NCBI RefSeq assembly: GCF_022385335.1
Contig: NZ_CP092431.1
Span: 6,758,001-6,822,000, forward strand
Reading direction: 5' to 3'
Source of the DNA: Streptomyces deccanensis
GTDB taxonomy: Bacteria; Actinomycetota; Actinomycetes; Streptomycetales; Streptomycetaceae
DNA: 64,000 bases
The translations under genes and the position numbers were made by a program. Positions 32,185-41,259 of the stretch are shown piece by piece (the stretch's first letter is position 1; each line of letters begins with the position of its first letter). The notes below the pieces were generated by a model. The model made no database searches and was not told the DNA's origin. It saw only the letters and a list, made by a program, of their open reading frames with translations.

Positions 32185-34746
32185 TCAGCCCTCCGTACCC
32201 TCCACCGCAGCCACAGCCGCCTTCCGCGCACGCCGCCGAGGAGCCGGAGCCTCAGCAGCCCCCGCCTCCTCAACAGCGACAGACGCCGCCGCCTTCCGCG
32301 TACGACGCGGCTTCGTGGCCTGCTCCTCCGTCGGCTGCGCGGGCACCGCCCCCTCAGCCGTAGCGGCCACGGCCTTGCGGGTCCGGCGGCGCGGCTTGGG
32401 CGCCTCGGCGGTGTCCACGGCGGCCTCGGCGGCGGTGTCCGTCGCCTCGACGACGGGCTCGGCGGCCTTGCGGGTCCGGCGGCGGGGCTTGGCCGGTGCC
32501 TCCTCGGCGGCGGCCTCCTCGCTCACGACCTCGGCGGGTGCGGCGACCTTGCGCGTACGACGACGCGGCTTGGCCTCGGCCTCGACCTCGGCGCCGGTCG
32601 TCCCCTCAGCCGTGTCGACGGCGTCCTCGGCGGCAGGCGCCACGACGGTCGCCGCGGCCTTACGGGTCCGACGACGCGGGGCCGGAGCCTCGACCACCGC
32701 CTCCTCGGCGACAGCCTCCACCACGGTCTCGGCGGCCTCCGCCACGGCCTTGCGGGTCCGGCGGCGCGGCTTGGGCGCCTCGGCGGTGTCCACGGCGGCC
32801 TCGGCGGCGGTGTCCGTCGCCTCGACGACGGGCTCGGCGGCCTTACGCGTGCGGCGGCGGGGCTTGGCCGGTGCCTCCTCGGTGGCGGCCTCCTCGCTCA
32901 CGACCTCGGCGGGCGCGGCGATCTTGCGCGTACGACGACGCGGCTTGGCCTCGGCCTCGACCTCGGCGGCCGGCTCGGCGGCAGCCGTGCCCTCCGCCGT
33001 GTCCAGCGCGGCATCCGCGCCCGGCGCGGCCTCGGCCACAGCGGCGGCGGCAGCGGCCTCCACCGACTTACGGGTCCGGCGGCGACGCGGCTTGGGGGCC
33101 TCCTCCACCGACTCGGCGGGCACGCCCGCGACCGTGTCGACCACGGCCTCCGCCGACTCGACCGGCGCACTCTCGACGGTCTCGGTCTCGGTCACGGCCT
33201 CGGTGGCGGGGTTCGCCCCGGCCCGCGTGCGGCGGCGACGGCGCGGCGTACGAGGCTCGGACACGCCGGCGTCGGTGCCGGGAGTCGGCGTGGACTCCGA
33301 CGGCTCCGTGACCGCGGCGGCCTCCGGGGACGCCCCGTCGACGCCGGCGCCACCACGCGTACGGCGGCGACGGCGCGGCGTACGCGCCGGACGCTCCCGC
33401 TCGCGCTCGGCGGACGCCGGGCCGGAGGAACGGCCACCGCGACCGCGCGGACCACGCCCGCCCGGCTCGCCGAGGTCCTCCAGCTCCTCCGCGTCCAGCC
33501 CGGCCCGGGTGCGCTCGGAACGCGGCAGGACACCCTTGGTGCCCGCGGGGATGTTCAGTTCCTCGAAGAGGTGCGGGGACGTGGAGTACGTCTCCGGCGG
33601 GTCGTTGAACCCGAGGTCCAGCGCTTTGTTGATGAGCTGCCAGCGCGGGATGTCGTCCCAGTCGACGAGGGTGATCGCGATGCCCTTGGCGCCCGCGCGG
33701 CCCGTACGGCCGATGCGGTGCAGGTACGTCTTCTCGTCCTCGGGGGACTGGTAGTTGATGACGTGGGTGACACCCTCGACGTCGATGCCGCGCGCGGCGA
33801 CGTCGGTGCAGACGAGGACGTCCACCTTGCCGTTGCGGAAGGCGCGCAGGGCCTGCTCGCGGGCGCCCTGGCCGAGGTCGCCGTGGACCGCGCCGGAGGC
33901 GAAGCCCCGCTGCTTGAGCTGGTCGGCGAGGTCGGCGGCCGTCCGCTTCGTACGGCAGAAGACCATGACCAGTCCCCGGCCCTCGGCCTGCAGTATGCGC
34001 GCGACCAGCTCGGGCTTGTCCATGTTGTGCGCGCGGTAGATGTGCTGCGCGGTGTTGCGGACCGTCGCGCCCTCGTCGTCCGGAGACGTGGCGCGGATGT
34101 GGGTCGGCTGGGACATGTACCGGCGGGCGAGGCCGATGACCGCGCCCGGCATGGTCGCCGAGAACAGCATCGTCTGGCGGCGGGCCGGAAGCATGTTGAT
34201 GATCTTCTCGACGTCGGGCAGGAAGCCCAGGTCGAGCATCTCGTCGGCCTCGTCGAGGACCAGGCACTTGACGTGCTTGAGGTTCAGCTTCTTCTGGCCG
34301 GCGAGGTCGAGGAGTCGCCCCGGGGTGCCGATGACGACGTCGACGCCCTTCTTGAGGGCCTCGACCTGGGGCTCGTACGCGCGGCCGCCGTAGATCGCGG
34401 TGACGCGGACGTTGCGCACCTTGCCGGCGGTCAGCAGGTCATTGGTGACCTGGGTGCACAGCTCGCGCGTCGGGACGACGACGAGCGCCTGCGGCGAGTC
34501 GACGAGGTCCTCGGGCTTGGCGCGGCCGGCCTCGACGTCGGCGGGGACGACGACCCGCTCGAGGAGCGGGAGACCGAAGCCCAGCGTCTTGCCGGTGCCG
34601 GTCTTGGCCTGGCCGATGACGTCGGTGCCGGACAGGGCGACCGGGAGCGTCATCTCCTGGATGGGGAAGGGGGTGATGATGCCGACGGCCTCGAGGGCCT
34701 CGGCCGTCTCGGGAAAGATGCCGAGATCGCGGAAAGTCGTAGTCAG
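32185..34746 (-). CDS. DEAD-box RNA helicase with long Arg/Lys-rich repeat tail, probable CTG start
   Basis: About 853 aa. The core (residues 1-~410) has Q motif FRDLGIFPETAEALE-PFPIQ, Walker A AKTGTGKT, PTRELC, DEAD, SAT, RGIDVEGV and HRIGRTGRAG, so it is an ATP-dependent RNA unwinding enzyme. The rest (about 430 residues) is an Ala/Val/Glu-rich tail with twelve basic KPRRRTRK-like units, which probably bind RNA. The frame has no ATG/GTG close to the conserved start; CTG 34746 has AAGAGG 7 nt upstream, so I start there. In-frame GTG 34827 and ATG 34845 are alternatives. Similar to CsdA/RhlE; may act in cold adaptation or ribosome assembly. Confidence 0.9.
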   Translation of the reverse strand: MTTTFRDLGIFPETAEALEAVGIITPFPIQEMTLPVALSGTDVIGQAKTGTGKTLGFGLPLLERVVVPADVEAGRAKPEDLVDSPQALVVVPTRELCTQVTNDLLTAGKVRNVRVTAIYGGRAYEPQVEALKKGVDVVIGTPGRLLDLAGQKKLNLKHVKCLVLDEADEMLDLGFLPDVEKIINMLPARRQTMLFSATMPGAVIGLARRYMSQPTHIRATSPDDEGATVRNTAQHIYRAHNMDKPELVARILQAEGRGLVMVFCRTKRTAADLADQLKQRGFASGAVHGDLGQGAREQALRAFRNGKVDVLVCTDVAARGIDVEGVTHVINYQSPEDEKTYLHRIGRTGRAGAKGIAITLVDWDDIPRWQLINKALDLGFNDPPETYSTSPHLFEELNIPAGTKGVLPRSERTRAGLDAEELEDLGEPGGRGPRGRGGRSSGPASAERERERPARTPRRRRRTRGGAGVDGASPEAAAVTEPSESTPTPGTDAGVSEPRTPRRRRRTRAGANPATEAVTETETVESAPVESAEAVVDTVAGVPAESVEEAPKPRRRRTRKSVEAAAAAAVAEAAPGADAALDTAEGTAAAEPAAEVEAEAKPRRRTRKIAAPAEVVSEEAATEEAPAKPRRRTRKAAEPVVEATDTAAEAAVDTAEAPKPRRRTRKAVAEAAETVVEAVAEEAVVEAPAPRRRTRKAAATVVAPAAEDAVDTAEGTTGAEVEAEAKPRRRTRKVAAPAEVVSEEAAAEEAPAKPRRRTRKAAEPVVEATDTAAEAAVDTAEAPKPRRRTRKAVAATAEGAVPAQPTEEQATKPRRTRKAAASVAVEEAGAAEAPAPRRRARKAAVAAVEGTEG
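32366..32593. repeat. Internal direct repeat in the helicase tail, copy A
   Basis: 228 bp nearly identical to 32741-32968 (about six differences by eye), offset by 375 bp. It encodes two to three basic units plus acidic spacers. Confidence 0.9.
32741..32968. repeat. Internal direct repeat in the helicase tail, copy B
   Basis: Partner of the copy at 32366-32593; recombination between the two would remove or add 125 codons in frame. Confidence 0.9.
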
Positions 34747-35154
34747 GGTGCTGCCTCTTCTGTGTACGCGGTGTGAGGCGAGCGCGGGGGTCGTGTCGGA
34801 CCGTGCCGGGGACGTCGGCCACCGCACGGGCGGGCCGTGTGGCACGGGACCACTGCCGACGCTCTAGCGCTCATACCGCTGAGGGGTTCCCTCCGGACGC
34901 CGTACGCGAAGTGCCGTACGGAACAGGAGGGCTGTCGGGTCGGAGCCGATCGGGCCACCGACCGGGCATCCTCATGCGTGCGGCCTGTCGAGACACCGTC
35001 GAACTACTCGCGGTACCAGCAGGCGCATTACCACCATACCCCGGAATCGCGCATATGCGATGGCCGATTTGGTCACGTAGTCGTCGTCACACTGAATGGC
35101 GCACCGAATGACCGGGCCCTTCCGCCTTGCGCGGAGCGGGTTATTGTGCGCTGC
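34747..35154. promoter_or_regulatory. Divergent helicase / ferritin-like gene promoter region
   Basis: 408 nt without a convincing gene. It contains paired CCGTACG boxes (about 34899-34922) that can form a hairpin in the helicase leader, and TATTGT at 35142-35147, 7 nt before the ferritin-like ATG. Long structured leaders are common for cold-inducible DEAD-box genes, so the helicase may be controlled here. Confidence 0.4.
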
Positions 35155-35922
35155 ATGACCACGTCTGACAAGCCTGAGAACGCCACCGGCGGCGAGTCCG
35201 CCGACGCCGCCGACACCACGGAGGTCACCGGGATCGCCGCCCAGGACTGGGAGCGGGCCTCCGCCGACCCGCAGTACCGCGCCGCCGTGGTGGACCTGCT
35301 GGGAGCGCTGGCGTACGGGGAGCTGGCGGCGTTCGAACGGCTCGCGGAGGACGCGAAGCTGGCGCCCACCCTCGTAGACAAGGCGGAGCTGGCGAAGATG
35401 GCGGCGGCCGAGTTCCACCACTTCGAGAGGCTCGCCGGCCGGCTCACCGAGATCGGCGAGGAGCCGACGCGCGCCATGGAGCCCTTCGTCGACGCGCTCG
35501 ACGGCTTCCACAAGCAGACCGCGCCCTCGGACTGGCTGGAGGGGCTCGTCAAGGCCTACGTCGGCGACTCGATCGCCAGCGACTTCTACCGGGAGGTCGC
35601 GGCGCACCTCGACTCGGACACGCGCTCGCTCGTGCTCGCCGTGCTCGACGACACCGGGCACGCCGGGTTCGCCGTGGAGAAGGTGCGTGCCGCGATCGAC
35701 GAGGACCCGCGGGTGGGCGGTCGACTGGCGCTGTGGGCACGGAGGTTGATGGGGGAGGCGCTGTCGCAGTCGCAGCGGGTGGTGGCCGACCGGGACGCCC
35801 TGTCCACGATGCTCGTGGGCGGCGTGGCCGACGGGTTCGACCTCGCCGAGGTGGGGCGGATGTTCTCGCGGATCACCGAGGCGCACACCAAGCGGATGGC
35901 CGCGCTCGGCTTGGCCGCGTGA
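35155..35922 (+). CDS. Ferritin-like fold protein (MiaE-like)
   Basis: 255 aa. All-helical; the core holds the metal-binding helix pairs of the ferritin-like superfamily: GALAYGELAAFERLAEDA, then MAAAEFHHFERLAGRL with E-x-x-H, VKAYVGDSIASDFYREVAA, and later helices with DDTGHAGFAVEKVR. The family includes tRNA-hydroxylase MiaE-like and other diiron proteins; the substrate is not known. The ATG at 35155 has TATTGT ending 7 nt before it and no ribosome site. Divergent from the helicase gene. Confidence 0.85.
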   Translation: MTTSDKPENATGGESADAADTTEVTGIAAQDWERASADPQYRAAVVDLLGALAYGELAAFERLAEDAKLAPTLVDKAELAKMAAAEFHHFERLAGRLTEIGEEPTRAMEPFVDALDGFHKQTAPSDWLEGLVKAYVGDSIASDFYREVAAHLDSDTRSLVLAVLDDTGHAGFAVEKVRAAIDEDPRVGGRLALWARRLMGEALSQSQRVVADRDALSTMLVGGVADGFDLAEVGRMFSRITEAHTKRMAALGLAA

Positions 35923-35970
35923 GCGCCTAGTCGCCGTGGGGTGAGCCGTCGTCCGGCGGGTGCGGGTGCT

Positions 35971-36020
35971 TCGTGGCTGGTCGCGCAGTTCCCCGCGCCC
36001 CTGGAGGGGGCTTCGCCCCT
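35971..36020. repeat. Dispersed intergenic repeat, short copy 5
   Basis: CGTGGCTGGTCGCGCAGTTC then CCCGCGCCCCTGGAG, followed by an AGGGGGC-TTC-GCCCCT hairpin at 36005-36020. Located between convergent genes. Confidence 0.65.
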
Positions 36021-36050
36021 ATCCGTGGATCCTGACGTATCCGGGGATCC

Positions 36051-36323
36051 TCACGCTGTCGCCGAGCTGCTGCGTCGAAAGCGTTCCGTCGGGCGCAGGA
36101 GCAGGGAGAGGGACGCCGCCGCGACCACCAGGGCGCCGGTGAGGACCAGCAGGTAATTGGCGGAGCCGAGCGCCGTGTGGGTGAGGAAGGCGCCGAAGAG
36201 ACCGCCGGCGGTGCCGGTCGGCAGGACGAGGGCGCGGGCCGGCAGACGGTGCGGCAGACGGTAGGCGGCGGCGCAGGCGAGGGCGAAACCGAGGAGTGCG
36301 GATCCGAGTGCTTCCAAGAACAT
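36051..36323 (-). CDS. Small integral membrane protein
   Basis: 90 aa with three probable helices: ALGSALLGFALACAAAY, LVLPTGTAGGLFGAFL and ANYLLVLTGALVVAAASLSL, and a basic C-terminus (RPTERFRRSSSATA). The function is unknown. The ATG at 36323 has GGGAGG about 11 nt upstream, which selects it over the longer frame from 36404. Confidence 0.8.
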   Translation of the reverse strand: MFLEALGSALLGFALACAAAYRLPHRLPARALVLPTGTAGGLFGAFLTHTALGSANYLLVLTGALVVAAASLSLLLRPTERFRRSSSATA

Positions 36324-36467
36324 GATCGGGTTCCCTCCCGCACGGCCTGGCCTGGGCAAATCGGTCGTAGCCGGTACTACCCGCGAGGCGTGGGACGCAA
36401 TCATCGTCCGTGCACGAGATGTGGGCGTTCCGGGGGCCGCGCCCCGTGGCGGCCCTGAGACGGGGGC

Positions 36468-36514
36468 GTACGGAGGGGGCCCGGTGGTTTCACACCACCG
36501 GGCCCCCTCCGTAC
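36468..36514. terminator. Very strong hairpin terminator after the DUF3107 gene
   Basis: 21-bp perfect arms (36468-36488 and 36494-36514) with a TTCAC loop, 19 nt beyond the DUF3107 stop on the minus strand. Confidence 0.93.
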
Positions 36515-36532
36515 GTCTCCTGTGCCCCTCGA

Positions 36533-36760
36533 CTACAGCGCGCTGAAGCCCACCTTGCGGACGGTCGGCTCGCCGATGTCGATGTAGGCGAGACGGTCGG
36601 CCGGGATCAGCACCTTGCGGCCGTGCTCGTCCGTGAGGCTCAGCAGCGCCGACTTGCCGGCCAGCGCCTCGGCAACCGCACGCTCGACCTCCTCGGCACT
36701 CTGACCGCTCTCCAGAACGATCTCGCGGGGCGCGTGCTGCACGCCGATCTTGACCTCCAC
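36533..36760 (-). CDS. DUF3107 protein
   Basis: 75 aa beginning EVKIGVQHAPREIVLESG after the initiator and containing LLSLTDEHGRKVLIPADRL, a full-length match to the small actinobacterial DUF3107 family, often an ATP-binding-protein-like annotation without evidence. GTG 36760 has GGAGGG 8 nt upstream. It is 165 nt from the TetR gene, same strand. Unknown function. Confidence 0.92.
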   Translation of the reverse strand: MEVKIGVQHAPREIVLESGQSAEEVERAVAEALAGKSALLSLTDEHGRKVLIPADRLAYIDIGEPTVRKVGFSAL

Positions 36761-36925
36761 GGCTATGTCCCTCCGACGGTCAATGAGATGCGCGGGCTTC
36801 CGCGCCGTACGCAGCACACATTAGCCCGGTGAGGGGACCTGCACGCTCCGCCTGAGAACGCCAACAGCGAACAGGGGGCGGGAACAAATCCCCGAACCCG
36901 GGGTGCGGCGTACCGGTCGGTGGGG

Positions 36926-37567
36926 TCAGTGCTGGTCGAGGCCGTGCAGGGGGAAGCCCGCGATACCGCGCCAGGCGAGCGAGGCCAGCAACTGGACCGC
37001 CTGCTCGCGCGGGACACTGCGGTCGCTGTGCAGCCACGACCGCGCCACCACCTGGGAGAGGCCGCCCAGCCCCGAGGCGAGGAGCATCGACTCCGCGCGG
37101 GAGAGACCGGTGTCCTCCTCGATGACGTCGCAGATGGCCTCGGCGCACTCGTTGGTGACCTTGTCCACGCGCTCGCGCACGGCGGGCTCGTTCGTCAGGT
37201 CGGACTCGAAGACCAGCCGGAAGGCGCCGCCCTCGTCCTCGACGTACGCGAAATAGGCGTCCATCGTCGCCCGGACCCGCTGCTTGTTGTCGGTCGTCGA
37301 CGCCAGCGCGCCGCGCACCGCCTGGATCAGGGCCTCGCAGTGCTGGTCCAGCAGGGCCAGATAGAGGTCGAGCTTGCCGGGGAAGTGCTGGTAGAGCACC
37401 GGCTTGCTGACTCCGGCGCGCTCGGCGATGTCGTCCATCGCGGCCGAGTGGTAGCCCTGGGCCACGAAGACTTCCTGGGCGGCGCCCAGCAACTGGTTCC
37501 GTCGGGCTCGGCGGGGCAGCCGTGTGCCTCGCGGGCGCGCCGCCTCTGTCTGCTCGATGGCTGTCAC
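36926..37567 (-). CDS. TetR/AcrR-family transcriptional regulator
   Basis: 213 aa. The N-terminal DNA-binding domain includes RRNQLLGAAQEVFVAQGYHS and the helix-turn-helix MDDIAERAGVSKPVLYQHFPGK; the C-terminal ligand/dimerisation domain is all-helical. GTG 37567 is chosen from the GGGAGG 4 nt upstream. Target genes are unknown; the closest gene downstream in the same direction is DUF3107. A perfect operator was not seen upstream. Confidence 0.93.
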   Translation of the reverse strand: MTAIEQTEAARPRGTRLPRRARRNQLLGAAQEVFVAQGYHSAAMDDIAERAGVSKPVLYQHFPGKLDLYLALLDQHCEALIQAVRGALASTTDNKQRVRATMDAYFAYVEDEGGAFRLVFESDLTNEPAVRERVDKVTNECAEAICDVIEEDTGLSRAESMLLASGLGGLSQVVARSWLHSDRSVPREQAVQLLASLAWRGIAGFPLHGLDQH

Positions 37568-37768
37568 GCCGCCTCCCAAGATCGTCCACATGCGGGTGTG
37601 CGCCGCGCCGCCATCGTACTTTTCGGTAACCCTGGTGTGCGCGGTGCGAGCGCAGAATTTCACGGACCGGACGGCTGGGAAAGTGCCGCCAATCACGTCA
37701 AACAGGGGCAGGGCGGGCAGAGGGAAGCCCTTTCTCGTCACCGGTCGTCGTCCCTGGTGAGGGTCGGG

Positions 37769-37987
37769 TTACCGATAGTCGTCCTCGTCCAGGGAGACCA
37801 CGCGGGCCTGTTCCGCCAGATCGGCCTCGTTGGCCATGCCCGGATCGACGTCGGTCAGCGGATCGTCCCGGTGCGGGGCGACGTCCGCGTGCTGCTCGGC
37901 GGCATCGGCCTCGGGGGCCTCGACATCGTCCAACTCCACGGAGTCCTCCTCGGCGAAGGTGTCGGGATCGGTCGGATCAATGGCCAT
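37769..37987 (-). CDS. Small acidic protein, conserved in Streptomyces
   Basis: 72 aa, strongly acidic (DPTDPDTFAEEDSVELDDVE), Asp/Glu about one third of residues, no hydrophobic core, likely disordered. ATG 37987 has AAGGGG nearby. The function is unknown; the size and charge suggest an interaction or anti-aggregation role, but that is not supported. The long antisense frame covering it from 39541 is an artefact. Confidence 0.7.
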   Translation of the reverse strand: MAIDPTDPDTFAEEDSVELDDVEAPEADAAEQHADVAPHRDDPLTDVDPGMANEADLAEQARVVSLDEDDYR

Positions 37988-38311
37988 CGTGGGTTCCCCT
38001 TCCTGGTGCTGCCCTGGTGTCGCCGGAACGTCGACGGCGGCGGGGGCCACGTACGGGTGCCCTCTTCGTGGGCCCGGATGCGCTGCCCGAGAGCACGTTT
38101 CCGAGCCTAGGAGACAGGTCATCGTGGCGCTATGCGGTCGGTCCGGTGCGACTGGTCCCGGCGGTGCGTGCGCGCCGCCGTGCGGTGAGTGCTCGGCGCC
38201 CGGCGGCGCGTACTCGACGCCCGGTACCCCGGCAAAGGTGGCTGATTTGTGGTGTGGTCTGTGACGGCGAACACATGAGTCACTGCGTGATCGTCTCGTA
38301 ACATTGCCCGC
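37988..38311. promoter_or_regulatory. Divergent promoter region
   Basis: A 324-nt gap. TAACAT at 38299-38304 lies 7 nt before the hydrolase ATG at 38312. I see no gene or strong palindrome. Confidence 0.4.
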
Positions 38312-39487
38312 ATGTCTTCGACCGAGCTGCCGTCCCTGCTGACCGCCACCGCGTCGCCGAAGGCGAGTGCCGTGCGCGTGGCACCCGGTGAGCGGCTGAG
38401 GTCGGTCCGGTTGCCGGGGATCACGTTGTCGGTACGGTCGAGACCGCCGGCCCGCGAAGGACTGCCGCCCGCTCTGTACGTGCACGGCTTGGGCGGCTCC
38501 TCGCAGAACTGGTCCGCGCTGATGCCGCTGCTCGACGGGCTCGTCGACAGCGAGGCGCTCGATCTGCCCGGCTTCGGCGACTCGCCGCCGCCGGACGACG
38601 GCAACTACTCCGTCACGGGACACGCCCGCGCGGTCATCCGCTACCTCGACTCCGCGGGGCGCGGCCCGGTGCACCTCTTCGGCAACTCCCTCGGCGGCGC
38701 GATCGCGACCCGCGTCGCCGCCCTGCGCCCGGACCTCGTCTGCACCCTGACCCTGGTGTCGCCCGCTCTGCCGGAGCTCCGCGTGCAGCGGACCGCCGTG
38801 CCGACCGCGATGCTCGCCCTGCCGGGCATGTCGGCGCTCTTCAACCGCTTCACCAAGGGCTGGACCGCCGAGCAGCGCGTACGGGGCGTCACGGCGCTCT
38901 GTTACGGCGACCCCGGCCGCGTCACGGAGGAGGGCTTCCGCAACGCTGTGGAGGAGATGGAGCGGCGCCTGCAACTGCCGTACATGTGGGACGCGTTGAC
39001 GCGTTCGGCCCGAGGGCTCGTGGACGCCTACACTTTGGGTGGGCAGCACTCGCTCTGGCGCCAGGCCGAGCGGGTCCTCGCCCCGACCCTCCTCGTCTAC
39101 GGCCGACGCGACCAACTCGTCGGCTACCGCATGGCCCAGCGCGCCGCCCGTTCCTTCCGGGACTCCCGCCTCGTCTCCCTGCCGGACGCGGGGCACGTGG
39201 CGATGATGGAGTACCCGGAGGCGGTCGCCGCCGCGTTCCGTGACCTGCTCGCGGATGCGGGGAGGGCGAGGAGCGGGGTGGATGAGATGCCGGTGGGTTC
39301 GGAGCCGGGCGGTTCGAGGCCGGTGGGTTCGGAACCGGTCGGTTCGGGGTCGGTCGGTTCGGAGTCGGTGTCGGTCGATGTTTCGGGTGAGGGTGGTTCG
39401 GTGAGTGGCGGTGGCTCGGTCGGCGCCGACGAGGGTGACTCGGTCGCCGAGGGGCCGCCCAAGGGCTCGCCCGGCGTGGGGAGCTGA
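38312..39487 (+). CDS. Alpha/beta-fold hydrolase with repetitive C-terminal tail
   Basis: 391 aa. The hydrolase core (about 40-315) has LYVHGLGGSSQNW, the elbow LFGNSLGGAIATRVA, and a terminal His in LPDAGHVAMMEYP, typical of C-C hydrolase or lipase-like enzymes; the substrate is unknown. Residues after about 320 are a Gly/Ser/Pro tail with repeated SEPVGS-type units. The ATG is at 38312 without a ribosome site (leaderless pattern). The DUF3152 gene starts 8 nt after its stop, so the pair is an operon. Confidence 0.85.
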   Translation: MSSTELPSLLTATASPKASAVRVAPGERLRSVRLPGITLSVRSRPPAREGLPPALYVHGLGGSSQNWSALMPLLDGLVDSEALDLPGFGDSPPPDDGNYSVTGHARAVIRYLDSAGRGPVHLFGNSLGGAIATRVAALRPDLVCTLTLVSPALPELRVQRTAVPTAMLALPGMSALFNRFTKGWTAEQRVRGVTALCYGDPGRVTEEGFRNAVEEMERRLQLPYMWDALTRSARGLVDAYTLGGQHSLWRQAERVLAPTLLVYGRRDQLVGYRMAQRAARSFRDSRLVSLPDAGHVAMMEYPEAVAAAFRDLLADAGRARSGVDEMPVGSEPGGSRPVGSEPVGSGSVGSESVSVDVSGEGGSVSGGGSVGADEGDSVAEGPPKGSPGVGS

Positions 39488-39495
39488 GGCGCGGC

Positions 39496-41259
39496 GTGGG
39501 ACGGCACAGCCGCAAGGGGCGGGCGCCGAAAGGCGACACAAGCGATATAGGGACAGCCCGGACGGTCACGTCCACGGGGGCGGGGGCGGGTGACCGTGCG
39601 CCGGCGCCGCGAGCGTGGGGCGCTGAGGGTGCCGAGGGTGCGAGGACCATGGGCCCGGGTGGCCCGGGTGGACCGGGTTCCGGGGGTGCGGCGAGCGCCG
39701 TGAGCGCCTCGGCGGCGCAGACGCGAGCGCAGCCGCCGGGTGGTGGGCCGCAGCCTCGCGGATACGCCGGGGCGCCTGGGTACGACAGGAGGCCGGGGCA
39801 AGGGGCCCCCGGGCAGGGCAGGCCGGGGTTCGGCGGTGGTGCGGCCGGGCAGCAGGGGGCGCGCTTCGCGGACGGCACTCCGGCGCACGGCTTCCCCCGC
39901 CTGCCTGACGGCACGCCCGCGCACGGGATGCCGCGTCCGCCCGAGGGCACGCCCGCGCATGGCTTCCCGCGTCTTCCGGACGGCGCCCAGGTGGGCGGTT
40001 ATCCGCCGAGTCGTGGTGAACACCCCGAGCAGCGCGAAGCGGGCGGGGGTTGGGGCCACCTGGGTGGTGGTGGGCGTCGGCAGGGCGCCGGACACGGCGT
40101 GGCGCAAGGGGGTCCCGCGGGGGCTCCGTATGGTGGGCCGGGCGAGGCGTCACCCCATGGCGCCCCGCACGGCGTGCCTCCGGAGAGTTCGGGCCGCCGT
40201 ATCCCCATTCCCCGGCAGCGGCAGGAGACCATGCCCCCCGGTGGCCCCCGCCAGGCCTATCTGGACGCCTTCGACGAGGTCGACGACGTCTTCGCACCCG
40301 GCCGGACACAACGCGGCGCGCCGGGTGCCGACGACGACGGCCGGGTCGAGACGGCCCTCGCAGAGAAACCGCTGCGCGGGCGGTCGCCGCGACAGGAGCC
40401 GCACGAACAGCCGCCGGGCGACGAGACCGAGTCCGCCGGGACGGCGAAGGGCGGCAAGGGACGGGCGTTCGTCGGTATCGCGGCCGCCGCCGTCACGACC
40501 GTGCTCGTGGTCGTCGTGGGCGGACAGATGGCCGTCGGGGAGGACGAGAACGCCACTCGGCCGCAGGCCGCCGAGGCCGGCGAGCGTGCTGTGCGCGACA
40601 CCTCACGCAGCGACAACCGGCCCACACCGTCCGTCCCGCCCAGCCCGAGCGCGACCCCGCTGACGTACGAGCAGAAGATGGACAAGAAGTACGCGCTCGC
40701 CGCGGATCTGGAGGGCGACGGGGAGTTCGAGGCGGTCGCGGGCTTCGACAAGGCGCCGGGGACGGGGCAGAAGTACCGCTACCGGGTCGATGTCGAGACG
40801 GGGCTCGGGCTGGACGCGGAGCTGTTCGCGGACGCTGTGCAGAAGACCCTGAACGACGACCGGAGCTGGGCCCACGCCGGTGGCCGTACGTTCGAGCGGA
40901 TCTCCTCGGGCACCCCCGACTTCGTGATCACGCTGGCCAGTCCGGGGACCACCGCGTTCTGGTGTGCCAAGTCGGGGCTCGACACCACCGTGGACAACGT
41001 CTCGTGCGACTCGGCAGCCACCGAGCGCGTGATGATCAACGCATACCGCTGGGCCCAGGGTTCGGAGACGTACGGCGACGAGATCCACGCGTATCGGCAG
41101 ATGCTGATCAACCACGAGATCGGCCACCGCCTCAAGTACCCCCACGTGACCTGCGACAAGGACGGCGAACTCGCGCCCGTCATGCAGCAGCAGAGCAAGT
41201 TCCTGACCTACCGCGGGATCACCTGCAAGGCCAATCCCTGGCCCTACCCCAATAGTTGA
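39496..41259 (+). CDS. DUF3152 protein (secreted zinc-metalloprotease-like), Pro/Gly-rich N-terminus
   Basis: 587 aa. Residues 1-~330 are low-complexity and Gly/Pro/Arg-rich, with repeats such as DGTPAHGFPRLP. A transmembrane helix (FVGIAAAAVTTVLVVVV) lies near 336; the C-terminal DUF3152 domain is predicted outside. It ends with NHEIGHRLKYPH and CDKDG, where HEIGH is an HExxH-type zinc site, so a peptidase function is plausible but unproven. GTG 39496 is close to the stop of the preceding hydrolase gene. Confidence 0.85.
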   Translation: MGRHSRKGRAPKGDTSDIGTARTVTSTGAGAGDRAPAPRAWGAEGAEGARTMGPGGPGGPGSGGAASAVSASAAQTRAQPPGGGPQPRGYAGAPGYDRRPGQGAPGQGRPGFGGGAAGQQGARFADGTPAHGFPRLPDGTPAHGMPRPPEGTPAHGFPRLPDGAQVGGYPPSRGEHPEQREAGGGWGHLGGGGRRQGAGHGVAQGGPAGAPYGGPGEASPHGAPHGVPPESSGRRIPIPRQRQETMPPGGPRQAYLDAFDEVDDVFAPGRTQRGAPGADDDGRVETALAEKPLRGRSPRQEPHEQPPGDETESAGTAKGGKGRAFVGIAAAAVTTVLVVVVGGQMAVGEDENATRPQAAEAGERAVRDTSRSDNRPTPSVPPSPSATPLTYEQKMDKKYALAADLEGDGEFEAVAGFDKAPGTGQKYRYRVDVETGLGLDAELFADAVQKTLNDDRSWAHAGGRTFERISSGTPDFVITLASPGTTAFWCAKSGLDTTVDNVSCDSAATERVMINAYRWAQGSETYGDEIHAYRQMLINHEIGHRLKYPHVTCDKDGELAPVMQQQSKFLTYRGITCKANPWPYPNS

